From NCBI RefSeq assembly GCF_034670005.1, contig NZ_JAXMOH010000011.1:62001-126000 (forward strand): a DNA stretch of 64,000 nt, in the 5' to 3' direction. A program made the position numbers and the translations under genes. Position 1 is the first letter of the stretch, and every line of letters starts with the position of its first letter. Positions 48,319-57,580 of this stretch are shown piece after piece. Source of the DNA: Thalassobius sp034670005. GTDB taxonomy: Bacteria; Pseudomonadota; Alphaproteobacteria; Rhodobacterales; Rhodobacteraceae. Under the pieces are notes generated by a model. It was not told the origin of the DNA. It ran no database searches and saw only the letters and a list, made by a program, of their open reading frames with translations.

Positions 48319-49869
48319 TCAGGCTGCTGGGCGCCTGGACCAGCCGTCCAGAAGCTTGTCGAAGATAGCATTGGCATAGAGGCCGTTAGTCAGGTGAACG
48401 CGGAGTCCTGCCGCTGCAGGGTGCGACGCCCAAAGCGGGAATGTCGCCTGAGCCACGGCTACACAGCCAAAGCTGACAAGAGCGAGGATGATAAGGGCCC
48501 ACTCCAAGGGACCCGGGGCCGGGGTCGGAGGCAGGCTGCCATCTGTGAGAGACAGCGCAACGACCTGAAGCGCGAAATAGCTCACCGAGGTCACCAGCGC
48601 ATAGATTGCAGTGCGCTGCATCAACTCACGCGGCGCCGCATCGGCAAAACCCTGCGCTAGCAGGTAGGCAACACCAAAGATAAGGATCACGCCCAAGGCA
48701 ATGGCCTGAATAGATTTTTCATCAAACCCCAGAATGATGCCGACAAGACCGTAGATTACGATGGCTGCAGCGAAGGCCTGCAAGACGTTACGCGCACTCG
48801 GCACTGCAATCGGTCCGGGGCGGCGGATCGCCGCGACATTGCGCACGGCCTCACCGGAACTGAGGAACGCGTGCGCCTTGTACAGCGAGTGCGCCACGAT
48901 ATGCAGCAAGGCCAGCGGGAAAAGCGCCAGACCGCATTGCATGACCATGAAAGCCATCTGCGCGATGGTCGACCATGCCAGCGACGTCTTGACCGCTGGC
49001 TGTGTCAGCATCACCAAACCACCGAACAGCGCCGTGAAACCACCGAGCATGACAAGAAGCGCCATGACCCCCGGAGCCAGGAGCATCACATCCGCGAACC
49101 GGATCAAGAGGAACCCGCCCGCATTGATAACCCCCGCATGCAGCAGGGCGGATACCGGCGTTGGGGCCTCCATCACCTCGGTCAACCAGCCATGCACCGG
49201 GAATTGTGCCGATGCCAGCGCCGCCGACATGGCAATCAGCAACGCCGCCGCCATCGTCAGCCAGTTGGCTTCGACTGACGCAAGGATCGTTTCGATGTCG
49301 GTGGTGCCTGTTTCAGCGATCAGCAGGATGACCGCGCCGGCCAGTGCGCCTTCGCTCAGCCGCGCGACTATGGCTTTCTTGTGGGCCGCCCGCTGAGCCG
49401 TCGCACGTTCGGGGTAAAACAGCAGCAGCCGGTTCAACGACAGGCTTGTGAGCGTCCAGGCCACGAAAAGCTGAAGCAAATTACCAGACATCACAAGGAA
49501 TAGAACCGCAGCCAGCGTCGCGGACATCCAGCTTGTGAATGCCCCCTGCCGGGCCTCTCCATCCATGTAGGTCTTCGAATAGCGCAGAACGATCCAGCCG
49601 ATGAAGCTGACCAGAACCAGCATCACCGCGCTCACTGCGTCGAGCCGCACGGACAGGCCGACGCCAAACAGGCCGATCAGCGCCGAGGTGCCGGGGCCTT
49701 TGACCTCAAGGAGCGTTGCAACAACTACCGTGGTCGCGAAGGCGGCGAATGCGGCCGCCTCGGTCAACTTCGGCACCAGTCCGGGACGTCTCCCTGGATG
49801 CCGCGCCGCATAAAACGCCGCCACCAGCAAGACGAGCGGGCTGACAAGGGGCAAAAAGAGATAAGCCAT
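48319..49869 (-). CDS. dabB: DabB, proton-conducting membrane subunit (NuoL/MrpA-like)
   Basis: A 516-aa polytopic membrane protein of the proton-conducting antiporter-like family (proton_antipo_M), with about 13-14 hydrophobic segments. QFPVHGWLTEVMEAPTPVSALLHAGVINAGGFLLI is the diagnostic core (about residues 218-255), with the conserved lysine and histidine surroundings of the NuoL family. Its place directly upstream of dabA, with no other complex I or Mrp genes, marks it as DabB. It likely supplies cation flux to power DabA. Confidence 0.92.
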   Translation of the reverse strand: MAYLFLPLVSPLVLLVAAFYAARHPGRRPGLVPKLTEAAAFAAFATTVVVATLLEVKGPGTSALIGLFGVGLSVRLDAVSAVMLVLVSFIGWIVLRYSKTYMDGEARQGAFTSWMSATLAAVLFLVMSGNLLQLFVAWTLTSLSLNRLLLFYPERATAQRAAHKKAIVARLSEGALAGAVILLIAETGTTDIETILASVEANWLTMAAALLIAMSAALASAQFPVHGWLTEVMEAPTPVSALLHAGVINAGGFLLIRFADVMLLAPGVMALLVMLGGFTALFGGLVMLTQPAVKTSLAWSTIAQMAFMVMQCGLALFPLALLHIVAHSLYKAHAFLSSGEAVRNVAAIRRPGPIAVPSARNVLQAFAAAIVIYGLVGIILGFDEKSIQAIALGVILIFGVAYLLAQGFADAAPRELMQRTAIYALVTSVSYFALQVVALSLTDGSLPPTPAPGPLEWALIILALVSFGCVAVAQATFPLWASHPAAAGLRVHLTNGLYANAIFDKLLDGWSRRPAA

Positions 49870-49981
49870 GATCGGGTTCCTTTTTTTTCGCGGCCAAAAA
49901 CCTTGGGAAACCGATTAGGACAGAACTTCTTCCAGTAAAAATTCATTGTTTTTGAGTTTTCGTTCTAATAAATCGAATGAT

Positions 49982-50872
49982 ATGCCGCTGAATTATCATC
50001 ATCTCCGATATTTTTGGGCCGTTGCGCATGACGGGAACCTGACGCGTACGGCACAGCGTTTGAACCTGTCACAGTCGGCCCTGTCGGTTCAGATTAAGCA
50101 ATTGGAAGAACGTCTTGGCCATGCACTTTTCGAACGGCGCGGGCGGCAGCTTCATCTGACCGAGGCCGGACGTATTGCGCTGGACCACGCGGATGCGATT
50201 TTCTCGGCAGGACAGGAACTTGTCGCCACTCTGACGGGTAGCGTTCAAAACCGCAGGGCGCTACGCGTGGGCGCGCTCGCAACCCTGTCGCGCAACTTCC
50301 AGATCGGATTTCTGAGACCGATTCTCTCACGCATTGATGTTGAGGTGATCCTGCGCTCGGGTAGCCCGACTGAATTGCTTGAAGGATTGGGAACGCTCAA
50401 TCTCGACCTCGTGCTCATGAACCGCCCGCCACCAGACGATAGCCTGACACCGTACGAAACGCATCAGATCGGGGAGCAGGACGTCAGCATTGTTGGTACT
50501 CCCGAGCGGCTCGATCCGGATCGTCCGATCAGGGAACTTCTCCTCGATCAGCCCTTTATTCTACCCACGACCGAAAGCAGCGTGCGCACCGCTTTCGACG
50601 CGATGGCCAGCCGTTTATCCGTGCGCCCGCAAATCGCCGCCGAGGTGGACGACATGGCCATGATACGCCTTTTGGCACGAGAGGATATCGGGCTTGCGCT
50701 TGTCGCACCGATCGTCGTGAAAGATGAATTGAACTCCGGTCGGCTCACCGAAGCCAAGGATCACCCCCGGATCAAGGAAACCTTTTTCGCCATCACGCTG
50801 CGCCGCCGGTTCCCAAATCCCTTGGTCCAGGAACTTCTCGAACGGAGTGCCGAGTCCGCATTTTTATCTTGA
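49982..50872 (+). CDS. LysR family regulator (NhaR-like), probable dab regulator
   Basis: A 296-aa LysR regulator. The start MPLNYHHLRYFWAVAHDGNL is chosen over an earlier in-frame ATG because NhaR/CbbR-like relatives begin there. The recognition region reads RLNLSQSALSVQIKQLEERLGHALFERRGR. It is divergent from dabB across 112 nt, so it probably controls the transporter, perhaps in response to CO2 or bicarbonate limitation, which is inference from position. Confidence 0.9.
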   Translation: MPLNYHHLRYFWAVAHDGNLTRTAQRLNLSQSALSVQIKQLEERLGHALFERRGRQLHLTEAGRIALDHADAIFSAGQELVATLTGSVQNRRALRVGALATLSRNFQIGFLRPILSRIDVEVILRSGSPTELLEGLGTLNLDLVLMNRPPPDDSLTPYETHQIGEQDVSIVGTPERLDPDRPIRELLLDQPFILPTTESSVRTAFDAMASRLSVRPQIAAEVDDMAMIRLLAREDIGLALVAPIVVKDELNSGRLTEAKDHPRIKETFFAITLRRRFPNPLVQELLERSAESAFLS

Positions 50873-51065
50873 AATGCAAACATGCGTGTAATCCGCAGGT
50901 TGCTGAGTAGCCAACGGTAGCTCACCTTGCTGCGACGCAGCAATTCTCTCGTGTTGGCTTTGCCGACAAGATTGCCGATGACCTGCTACGACCCTTTCAC
51001 CCAGCCAAAACCCGACCCCTTTGGGTTGAGACGCCTCTTGGCGCAGGTCACGATCGACCTCTAGA

Positions 51066-51194
51066 AATGTCGTTTGAACCCCGAACCGGAGCGCCAGCTC
51101 GGCCACCGTCTGCCCACGCTTCAGCGCCTCAAACGCCACCTTCGCCTTGAACTCAGGCGCATGCTGCTTCCGCTTCGATATCTGTGATCTCCTT
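51066..51194 (-). pseudogene. Decayed IS3-family orfA relic with lost start codon
   Basis: On the minus strand, AAGGAG (51189-51194) is followed 7 nt later by ATA (51179-51181) where an ATG is expected, then by SKRKQHAPEFKAKVAFEALK and RGQTVAELALRFGV. This is the N-terminal helix-turn-helix of IS3-family OrfA. Similarity stops near codon 35, after which the sequence diverges. The element is dead: start lost, truncated, no orfB. It differs from the relic at 45383. The surrounding 580-nt interval 50873-51452 holds no other recognisable gene. Confidence 0.75.
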
Positions 51195-51452
51195 CTCGTC
51201 GAAGATGAGCAGACAACGAAGCGTAGCTTACGTCAGTGTCCGATTTTCAAGGGAGAGCTCGGACGGGGTAAACCAAGGTGAACAGAAAGATCCGAAACCT
51301 GAGCGCAGAACGCGAGAAAATGTTGGCGACAACGGAAGCCTTCTAAAATCTACGCACTCCGCCCGCGCGGCCCTCAGGTTGTGGTTTCTTGGTTCGGGGC
51401 GACGCCCAACTCGGTGGTGTTCGCAGCGAGTTAACCACGGCGATGAAGTGAT

Positions 51453-53099
51453 CTAATCGCGTCCAATCGGTGTCAGGCTGTCAAATTCTATGCCGGTTGC
51501 ACGCTTGTATTCAACCTCATCCCAGAAGCCGATCAGGATGCCTCCTTCGGCAGCCTTCTTTTGCCGCGCGAGCACAGCCGGGGTTGCGGTGATCCGCGTA
51601 TGATGGCGGGTCGCCCAATCCAGCAGGGCGGCCTCCATCTGGGTGCGGACGCTTCGGTGGCCTTCGGCTTGCGAGGCTCCCAGATCGGTTAATTCATGTG
51701 GATCGGTTTGCAGATCGAACAGAACCGGCCGGAAACCCTCGCAGCGGATATATTTCCACCGCCCATCGAAAATCATTGTTGTATGCGCATCTTCTTGTGG
51801 TTGGTCCAAGGTGCGCGCCATGTCAGACCAGTGATAGTCGTGCTGGCTGATGGCGTAGCGGCGCGAAAACCCATCTGTTCCGTGCAGGATCGGCGTCAGG
51901 TCGCGACCTTCGATCACATGCGGCTTGGCCTCGCAGCCAAGCGCGTTCATGAAGGTGGGGGCAAGGTCGATCATCTCGACCAGCGCGTCAGAGACAAGAC
52001 CGCGGCTGGTATCGGCCTCGGCCCGTGGATCGGCAATGATAAGCGGTACCTTGACCGCCATCTCGTGGTAGAAATCTTTATCACCCATCCAGTGATCGCC
52101 CATGTAGTCCCCATGATCGGAGGTGAAGGCGATGATCGTATTTTCGCTCAGACCAGCTTCATCCATCCATGCGAACAACCGACCGAGATTGTCGTCGAGT
52201 TGCTTGATCAGGCCCATATAGGCAGGGACGACGTGTTCGCGCACTTCGTCTCGGGCGAAGCTTTGGCAGACCCGCGCCTTGAGGTAGGCCTGCATCAACG
52301 GGTGGTCGCTGGTGTGTTCCGCCGCAGAGCGGATCGGAGGTACAATATGGCTCTCGTCATACATGTCATGGTAGGGCGCAGGGACGATATAGGGCCAGTG
52401 CGGCTTGATGTAGCTCAGGTGGCACATCCATGGCCGTCCATCCGCCTTGGCTTCTTGCATGAAAGCAATCGCGCGGTCCGTCATATAGGCGGTTTCGGAA
52501 TGCTCTTCGGGAACATTCGCAGGCAGGCGGGAATTCTTGAGCAGCCAAGCAGAGAGAAGGTCGCCATCTGGGCCGACCCCGGAATTAGCAAAATCTTCCC
52601 ACGGGTTGTCTGATGAATAGCCATGCGCAACGAGGTAGTCGTCATAGGCAGACCAGTTCTGCCGCTGGCTGTCAGGGTGCAGGCCGTCGTCACGCTCAAA
52701 CGGTTCAAAGCCACATTCGGAGACACGCGCACCGATTTCACTTTCGGGGTCGATGCCGAGCCACGCCATACCTTCGGCGTCTGCCGTCATGTGTGTCTTG
52801 CCCACAAGCACGGCGCGTGCGCCCACCTCGCGCAGGTGGTCGCCCAGGGTCGGTTCGCCTACACGCAGTGGCATCCCGTTCCAGGTCGAGCCGTGGCTGC
52901 GAACGTAACGCCCTGTATAGGCCGACATCCGCGACGGGCCGCACACAGGGGATTGCACATAGGTATTGGTGAAGCGCACGCCCCGGGCTGCCAGCGCGTC
53001 GATATTGGGGGTGTGCAAATGTGGATGGCCGTAGCAGCTGAGGTAATCGAAGCGCAGCTGGTCGGCCATGATCCACAGAACATTAGGGCGTTTGGTCAT
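51453..53099 (-). CDS. Sulfatase / phosphonate monoester hydrolase family protein
   Basis: A 548-aa alkaline-phosphatase-superfamily hydrolase. Cys53 in SPVCGPSRMSAYTGRY sits in the C-x-P-S-R motif converted to formylglycine. Metal and active-site residues include Asp13, Arg57, Lys101 and His103 (GKTHM), and Asp328-His329 (TSDHGDYMGDH). Overall layout resembles rhizobial phosphonate monoester hydrolases as much as arylsulfatases. There is no signal peptide, so it acts in the cytoplasm. It overlaps the MarR gene by 4 nt. Confidence 0.88.
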   Translation of the reverse strand: MTKRPNVLWIMADQLRFDYLSCYGHPHLHTPNIDALAARGVRFTNTYVQSPVCGPSRMSAYTGRYVRSHGSTWNGMPLRVGEPTLGDHLREVGARAVLVGKTHMTADAEGMAWLGIDPESEIGARVSECGFEPFERDDGLHPDSQRQNWSAYDDYLVAHGYSSDNPWEDFANSGVGPDGDLLSAWLLKNSRLPANVPEEHSETAYMTDRAIAFMQEAKADGRPWMCHLSYIKPHWPYIVPAPYHDMYDESHIVPPIRSAAEHTSDHPLMQAYLKARVCQSFARDEVREHVVPAYMGLIKQLDDNLGRLFAWMDEAGLSENTIIAFTSDHGDYMGDHWMGDKDFYHEMAVKVPLIIADPRAEADTSRGLVSDALVEMIDLAPTFMNALGCEAKPHVIEGRDLTPILHGTDGFSRRYAISQHDYHWSDMARTLDQPQEDAHTTMIFDGRWKYIRCEGFRPVLFDLQTDPHELTDLGASQAEGHRSVRTQMEAALLDWATRHHTRITATPAVLARQKKAAEGGILIGFWDEVEYKRATGIEFDSLTPIGRD

Positions 53100-53620
53100 T
53101 TCACGGTATCCTTCGTTGCAATATGGTCCGCTGCGATTTGGTCCGCCGGGATTCTGAGAAACTCTTCCAGCCGGTCAACGAACCCTACGAAAATGCGTAT
53201 CTCCTCTTCGGAAAAGACATCTTTCAGTGCAGCACGGCGGCTGGCCATGACGGGGGCTGCCTTGTCGTAGGCAGCGCGGCCCTTTGCGGTCAGTGCGACA
53301 ATGGTTTGCCGGGCGTCGCGCGTGTCGCGGTGCATCGTGACATAGCCTTTTTCGCGCATGTCTGGCAGGGCGCGACTCAGTAGGGAATGGTCGGCACGCT
53401 GGATCGCGGCAAGGTCGCGGATGGTCAGAGGTCCGGCTTCCGCCAAGTCCCAGAGCGTCCGCCACTCCACGACTGACAAACCTCCGCCGATCTTTAGGAA
53501 ATTCCGGCTTTGCGTACGAGATGCGGCGTAGACCGCGGGCAGGCGCGCAAAGATGTTCAAACCCTCGCGTTCCATCCGTGCGCGAATCTGCTCAATGTCG
53601 ATCTTCGGCTTTTCAGTCAT
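53096..53620 (-). CDS. MarR family transcriptional regulator
   Basis: A 174-aa MarR-type winged-helix regulator with RDLAAIQRADHSLLSRALPDM as recognition helix and YVTMHRDTRDARQTIVALTAKGRAAY as wing. The ATG at 53618-53620 is chosen because AAAGGA stands about 8 nt before it. It is co-transcribed with the sulfatase gene and divergent from the TRAP-TAXI genes (142 nt between), so it probably regulates both. Confidence 0.9.
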   Translation of the reverse strand: MTEKPKIDIEQIRARMEREGLNIFARLPAVYAASRTQSRNFLKIGGGLSVVEWRTLWDLAEAGPLTIRDLAAIQRADHSLLSRALPDMREKGYVTMHRDTRDARQTIVALTAKGRAAYDKAAPVMASRRAALKDVFSEEEIRIFVGFVDRLEEFLRIPADQIAADHIATKDTVK

Positions 53621-53762
53621 ATGCAGTCCTTTCATGCCCGCTATAATTATAGAAAAAAAAATTACGTGACAAGTCATATAAATTCTGCAAGCCTTGAGTC
53701 GGGCTCTGATGAATTGGGCCTGCGTGTCTTTGGAGGAAGGCGCGGGATTAGGGGAGAATATC

Positions 53763-54818
53763 ATGATTAAGGCAGCAATTTTTGGTGCGGCAATCGCACT
53801 CGCACCTTTGGCGGCATCCGCTCAGGCGAACTTGACCGCCGAAACCACGACGCCGGGTTCGACGCCGCATTACATCGACACGACATTGGCCGCCATTCTA
53901 GATAGCGCTGGCGTTGCCACCATGCAGATTACAGAAGGGGCGACCCTGACCAACTCTGTACAAGCAGTTGCCGAGGGGCGGCTGGACATGGCCCCTGCGC
54001 CGCTGATCCTACCGTTTCTTCTGTCACGGGGCATCGGGCCCTATAGTGGTGTCGGGGCCGAAAACGGCGCCGAACTTGCGGCAAACCTGCGGGTGATCTT
54101 CTGGAACTCGGGCTCGGCCCAGATTTTCGGTTACTACAATAACAATCCCGTCGCGGATATCCGGTCTCTGGACGGGTTGCGCATCTGGAACGGCCCGCCA
54201 CGCGGTGCGGCACTGACCTCGGGTCGGGCCATGGTGCAGCTGCTGTCCGGCGCAAAGGACGGCGAAGATTATGAAGGCATCCAGACGCCTTGGCCTGATA
54301 CGGTCTCGGCGATCACCGGTGGCGGGGCAGATGCCTGGACTATTCCCGAGGGTCTGCCGTCAGGCCGCGAAATCGCTATCGCGGCAGCAGGCGGGATCAC
54401 GATTCACGATGTGCCATCGGATCTGCTGGCCAGCGAACTTGGCCAGCAAATCCTTGCAGCCCCGGGACATGCGCCCTACTCACTTCCGGTTGAAGATTTC
54501 CGTGCGGCTTATGCCGGCAATGACATCACCATCGTGACTGATGACGACACCTTTGACAGTTTCGCTACTGCCTTTGGCCAGATCGTGAATGCGTCCATGG
54601 ATGAGGAACTCGCCTTTCAGATCACCAAGGCATATCTCGAAGGCCAACAGCGCTTTCTCGAAGGCTCCCCGCGTGGGCCCTTCGCCATGCTGAGCTTTAG
54701 CGATATCGACGGTGTCTCGCAGGGTGCCTGTGGGGCGGTGCAGATCAAGATGCACGAAGGAGCGATCCGCGCCTTCGAAGAAGCTGGCCATACTGTTGCG
54801 GACTGCCTGCGTCCATAA
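53763..54818 (+). CDS. TRAP transporter substrate-binding protein, TAXI family
   Basis: A 351-aa periplasmic receptor of the TAXI group. The ATG at 53763 follows AGGGGAG and gives a signal peptide (MIKAAIFGAAIALAPLAASAQA, cleavage near residue 20). The mature part begins with TTPGSTPHYIDTTLAAIL and has TEGATLTNSVQAVAEGRLDM, the ligand-binding segment of the group. It delivers substrate to the fused permease 54 nt downstream. Confidence 0.85.
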   Translation: MIKAAIFGAAIALAPLAASAQANLTAETTTPGSTPHYIDTTLAAILDSAGVATMQITEGATLTNSVQAVAEGRLDMAPAPLILPFLLSRGIGPYSGVGAENGAELAANLRVIFWNSGSAQIFGYYNNNPVADIRSLDGLRIWNGPPRGAALTSGRAMVQLLSGAKDGEDYEGIQTPWPDTVSAITGGGADAWTIPEGLPSGREIAIAAAGGITIHDVPSDLLASELGQQILAAPGHAPYSLPVEDFRAAYAGNDITIVTDDDTFDSFATAFGQIVNASMDEELAFQITKAYLEGQQRFLEGSPRGPFAMLSFSDIDGVSQGACGAVQIKMHEGAIRAFEEAGHTVADCLRP

Positions 54819-54872
54819 CGTTTGAAAACGGAGAGGTCGGTCCTACGGCCTCTCCAAGGGAAGCGAAGCGCC

Positions 54873-57173
54873 ATGAACACACAAACACCCCTTCAGCCAC
54901 TTGGTCGGCGCATCGCCATCGCTCTGGCCTTGGTGCTGGTCTTTGTTGGTATGCTGAACACCATGCCAGAAATTCCGGGCCTGCAGGACTGGACACGCCA
55001 CATCACCGGTCGGCCGTTTTTTCGGGTATCGAACTTCCCGCCCGAGTATTTCTATCCCCCAGTTTTCTTTCTGATGATGATAATCGTGGCGCTGGATGCC
55101 AGCGTCTATCGGGCTTGGCGGATCAACAAGCCGCATCTTGCCTGGCTGGGGCTTCTGCTGGATGTGGGGCTGGTGCTCGCCGCGTTTCTTGCTGCCTTCG
55201 GCTATCTTGTCGAAATCGATTCTATCTGCCTGATCGACCAGATCACCGGCGAGAGGGCGCGTCTTATCCAAGACGCGGCGGAAAGGTCGGCAGGGGTCAT
55301 TCCGGGGATATCATTCGAGGCCGAAGTGCCCGCCTGTCAGGCCCGTTTCGGGATCTGGATCATTCCGCTGCTTTTCACCATCATCACGCTTTTCTTCCTC
55401 TATAACATTCGCGTCTGGGGCCTGCCGCTGGTGGCGGTGGCCAGTGTCGTGGTGCTGTATACGATTGGCACGGCGTTGATCTGGATTTTCGATCTGTCGG
55501 ACAACAATTTCCTGCTGACCAAACTGGGGGCCGACAACGGCGACGTAACGGCCGCGGCGATCCAGAAAGCCACAAACATCTTTGTCACACCAGACGGGTT
55601 CATGGGCCGGTTCATGGATATCGTCGTGAATCAGGTCTTTCCATATGTGGTCCTCGGCGCACTTTTCGGAACCTCGGCGGGAGGCACCTCATTGATCAAG
55701 CTTGCGGTGCGGACCACGCGCAATTTGCGCGGTGGGCCTGCCCACGCGGCCATCGTCTCATCGGCGATGTTCGGCACCATCACTGGCGGTCCGGTCACAA
55801 ATGTGCTTTCGACCGGGCGGCTGACGATCCCGATGATGCGGCGCAACGGCTTCTCGCGGGACTTCGCGGGCGGGGTCGAGGCTGCAGCATCCTCGGGCGG
55901 GCAAATCATGCCGCCGGTCATGGGGGTCGCGGCTTTCGTACTTGTGGCGTTGACCGCTGTGCCCTACACCAAAGTGATCACCGCAGCCTTCCTGCCGGCG
56001 CTGTTCTTTTTCTTTTCAATCTTTCTCGCGGTGATGTTTCAAGCCCGTCGTGAACGGGTCGAAGCGATGCGGGAAATCCCTGCGGATCTGGTTATGAACC
56101 GGCAAGACTGGTTGAACCTGCTCATCATCATGGTGCCGATTTTGACCATCCTGTTCCTGCTTTTGGGCAGCAAGGATGCGATTGGCGGCGGACTGGTTGC
56201 GGCCATCCTGCCCGATACTGTGGTGCGCACGATTACCAATTCCACGGGCGATGCGGTGTCTGCCGGGTGGTGGGCGGTCGTGATCTTGCTGCCGCTGCTG
56301 ATACTTGATCCGGAAACCCGCGCCAAACCGTCCAAGATACTCGCTTCACTTGCGGATGGCGGGCTGCTGATTTCACGCCTTTTCCTGTTGCTTTTCGCCG
56401 TGTCCATCATTTCCGCATTCTTAAACGAAAGCGGGCTGACGGGGGAGTTGACCCGCGCGGTGACCTCTTGGCTGGAACAGGCACAGGTGGTGCGGATTTT
56501 CGGCATGGAGGTACAAATCGTCGGCGGGGTCTACCTGATGCTGGCGTTGACCTGCGCGATGTTCTGCGCGATCTTGCTTGGTATGGGGATGCCGACGGTT
56601 CCGGCCTATGTGAACGTCGCTCTGTTGCTGGGGCCGCTGCTGGCCAACCTCGGAGTCAGTTTCTTCACTGCGCATATGTTCGTTTTCTACTTCGCCGTCG
56701 CCTCGGCGATTACCCCCCCTGTTGCCGTTGCCGCCTTTGCCGCCGCCACGATCACCGGGGGTGAGCCAATGCGGACCGGCATCGCCGCCGTGCGGGTGGG
56801 CATCGTCATGTTCACGATCCCTTTCATCTTTGCCTGGTACCCAGAGCTCTTGCTGATCCCGGAGGCAGTCACAATCACCAGCGATTCCGGCGCCAAGGTG
56901 CTGATCGATGGCTATAGTGGCGAAGTCGATCTTGTCGCACTCGGCTTGCTGTCGGCCCGTCTAATCCTGGCGCTTTACCTTATGGCCTCGGCGCTGGCGC
57001 GGTTTGATCGCGGGCCGGTGCGCTCTTGGGAGATTGCCTGCCGGCTTGTTCTTGCTGTCCTTATCATGTGGAAGACCGCACCAGTGATGTGGTTTGGCAT
57101 CCTCGCCGGGTTCGCGCTGATCGGCCTGCACATCATCCTTTCGCAAAAGCAAGATAAACCTGCCGAAGCTTGA
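54873..57173 (+). CDS. TRAP transporter fused permease subunit (4TM-12TM)
   Basis: A 766-aa fused DctQ-DctM permease typical of TAXI systems. The N-terminal third holds the small-subunit-like helices; the DctM-like part includes TRNLRGGPAHAAIVSSAMFGT, ITGGPVTNVLSTGRLTIPMM and SSGGQIMPPVMGVAAFVL. The later GMGMPTVPAYVNVA and ITPPVAVAAFAAATITGGEPM complete the family pattern. It uses a cation gradient to import an organic acid. Neighbouring sulfatase/hydrolase and MarR genes suggest a sulfur- or phosphorus-containing organic acid. Confidence 0.92.
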   Translation: MNTQTPLQPLGRRIAIALALVLVFVGMLNTMPEIPGLQDWTRHITGRPFFRVSNFPPEYFYPPVFFLMMIIVALDASVYRAWRINKPHLAWLGLLLDVGLVLAAFLAAFGYLVEIDSICLIDQITGERARLIQDAAERSAGVIPGISFEAEVPACQARFGIWIIPLLFTIITLFFLYNIRVWGLPLVAVASVVVLYTIGTALIWIFDLSDNNFLLTKLGADNGDVTAAAIQKATNIFVTPDGFMGRFMDIVVNQVFPYVVLGALFGTSAGGTSLIKLAVRTTRNLRGGPAHAAIVSSAMFGTITGGPVTNVLSTGRLTIPMMRRNGFSRDFAGGVEAAASSGGQIMPPVMGVAAFVLVALTAVPYTKVITAAFLPALFFFFSIFLAVMFQARRERVEAMREIPADLVMNRQDWLNLLIIMVPILTILFLLLGSKDAIGGGLVAAILPDTVVRTITNSTGDAVSAGWWAVVILLPLLILDPETRAKPSKILASLADGGLLISRLFLLLFAVSIISAFLNESGLTGELTRAVTSWLEQAQVVRIFGMEVQIVGGVYLMLALTCAMFCAILLGMGMPTVPAYVNVALLLGPLLANLGVSFFTAHMFVFYFAVASAITPPVAVAAFAAATITGGEPMRTGIAAVRVGIVMFTIPFIFAWYPELLLIPEAVTITSDSGAKVLIDGYSGEVDLVALGLLSARLILALYLMASALARFDRGPVRSWEIACRLVLAVLIMWKTAPVMWFGILAGFALIGLHIILSQKQDKPAEA

Positions 57174-57580
57174 ATTCGCCTTCCACCTCGACGCAACCCT
57201 TGGTTCGATCCGTGAATTGGGGCCCGGACGGGCTGGTCATCGCCGGATCATCCCGATCATCGGCGGTACGGTTAGCGAGCCAAAGGTCACCGGCTGCGTT
57301 CCAAACCTCGGGCCCAACTGACAGACCGTTTTCGAAAACAGCACCGAGCACCGCATAGCTTGATACCCGCTATGCGATCGAAGCTGAACAAGGCAGGTGT
57401 CTAGGAAACGAGGGGCACCTCACTCAGGCGAAACCGATGATACACATAGACGGCATAGAAAATCATGGACCGAGGGAAGCGGAAGTTTTTTAGGCAAGGC
57501 TGTGAGACTTGGCTAATCATGAGAGATGGCTATGCGCGCAACCGGGGCGCGTTAATAACATGACAAAACCAAGCCATTTC
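57174..57580. other. 407-nt interval with a possible gene remnant and a hairpin
   Basis: Between the TRAP permease and the AEC transporter no complete gene is seen. A minus-strand frame (about 57160-57351) encodes ENGLSVGPEVWNAAGDLWLA, then NRTADDRDDPAMTSPSGPQF, which is protein-like and may be a gene fragment of unknown family. An 8-bp perfect hairpin (57352-57359 and 57369-57376) stands at its edge without a T-run. Confidence 0.35.
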
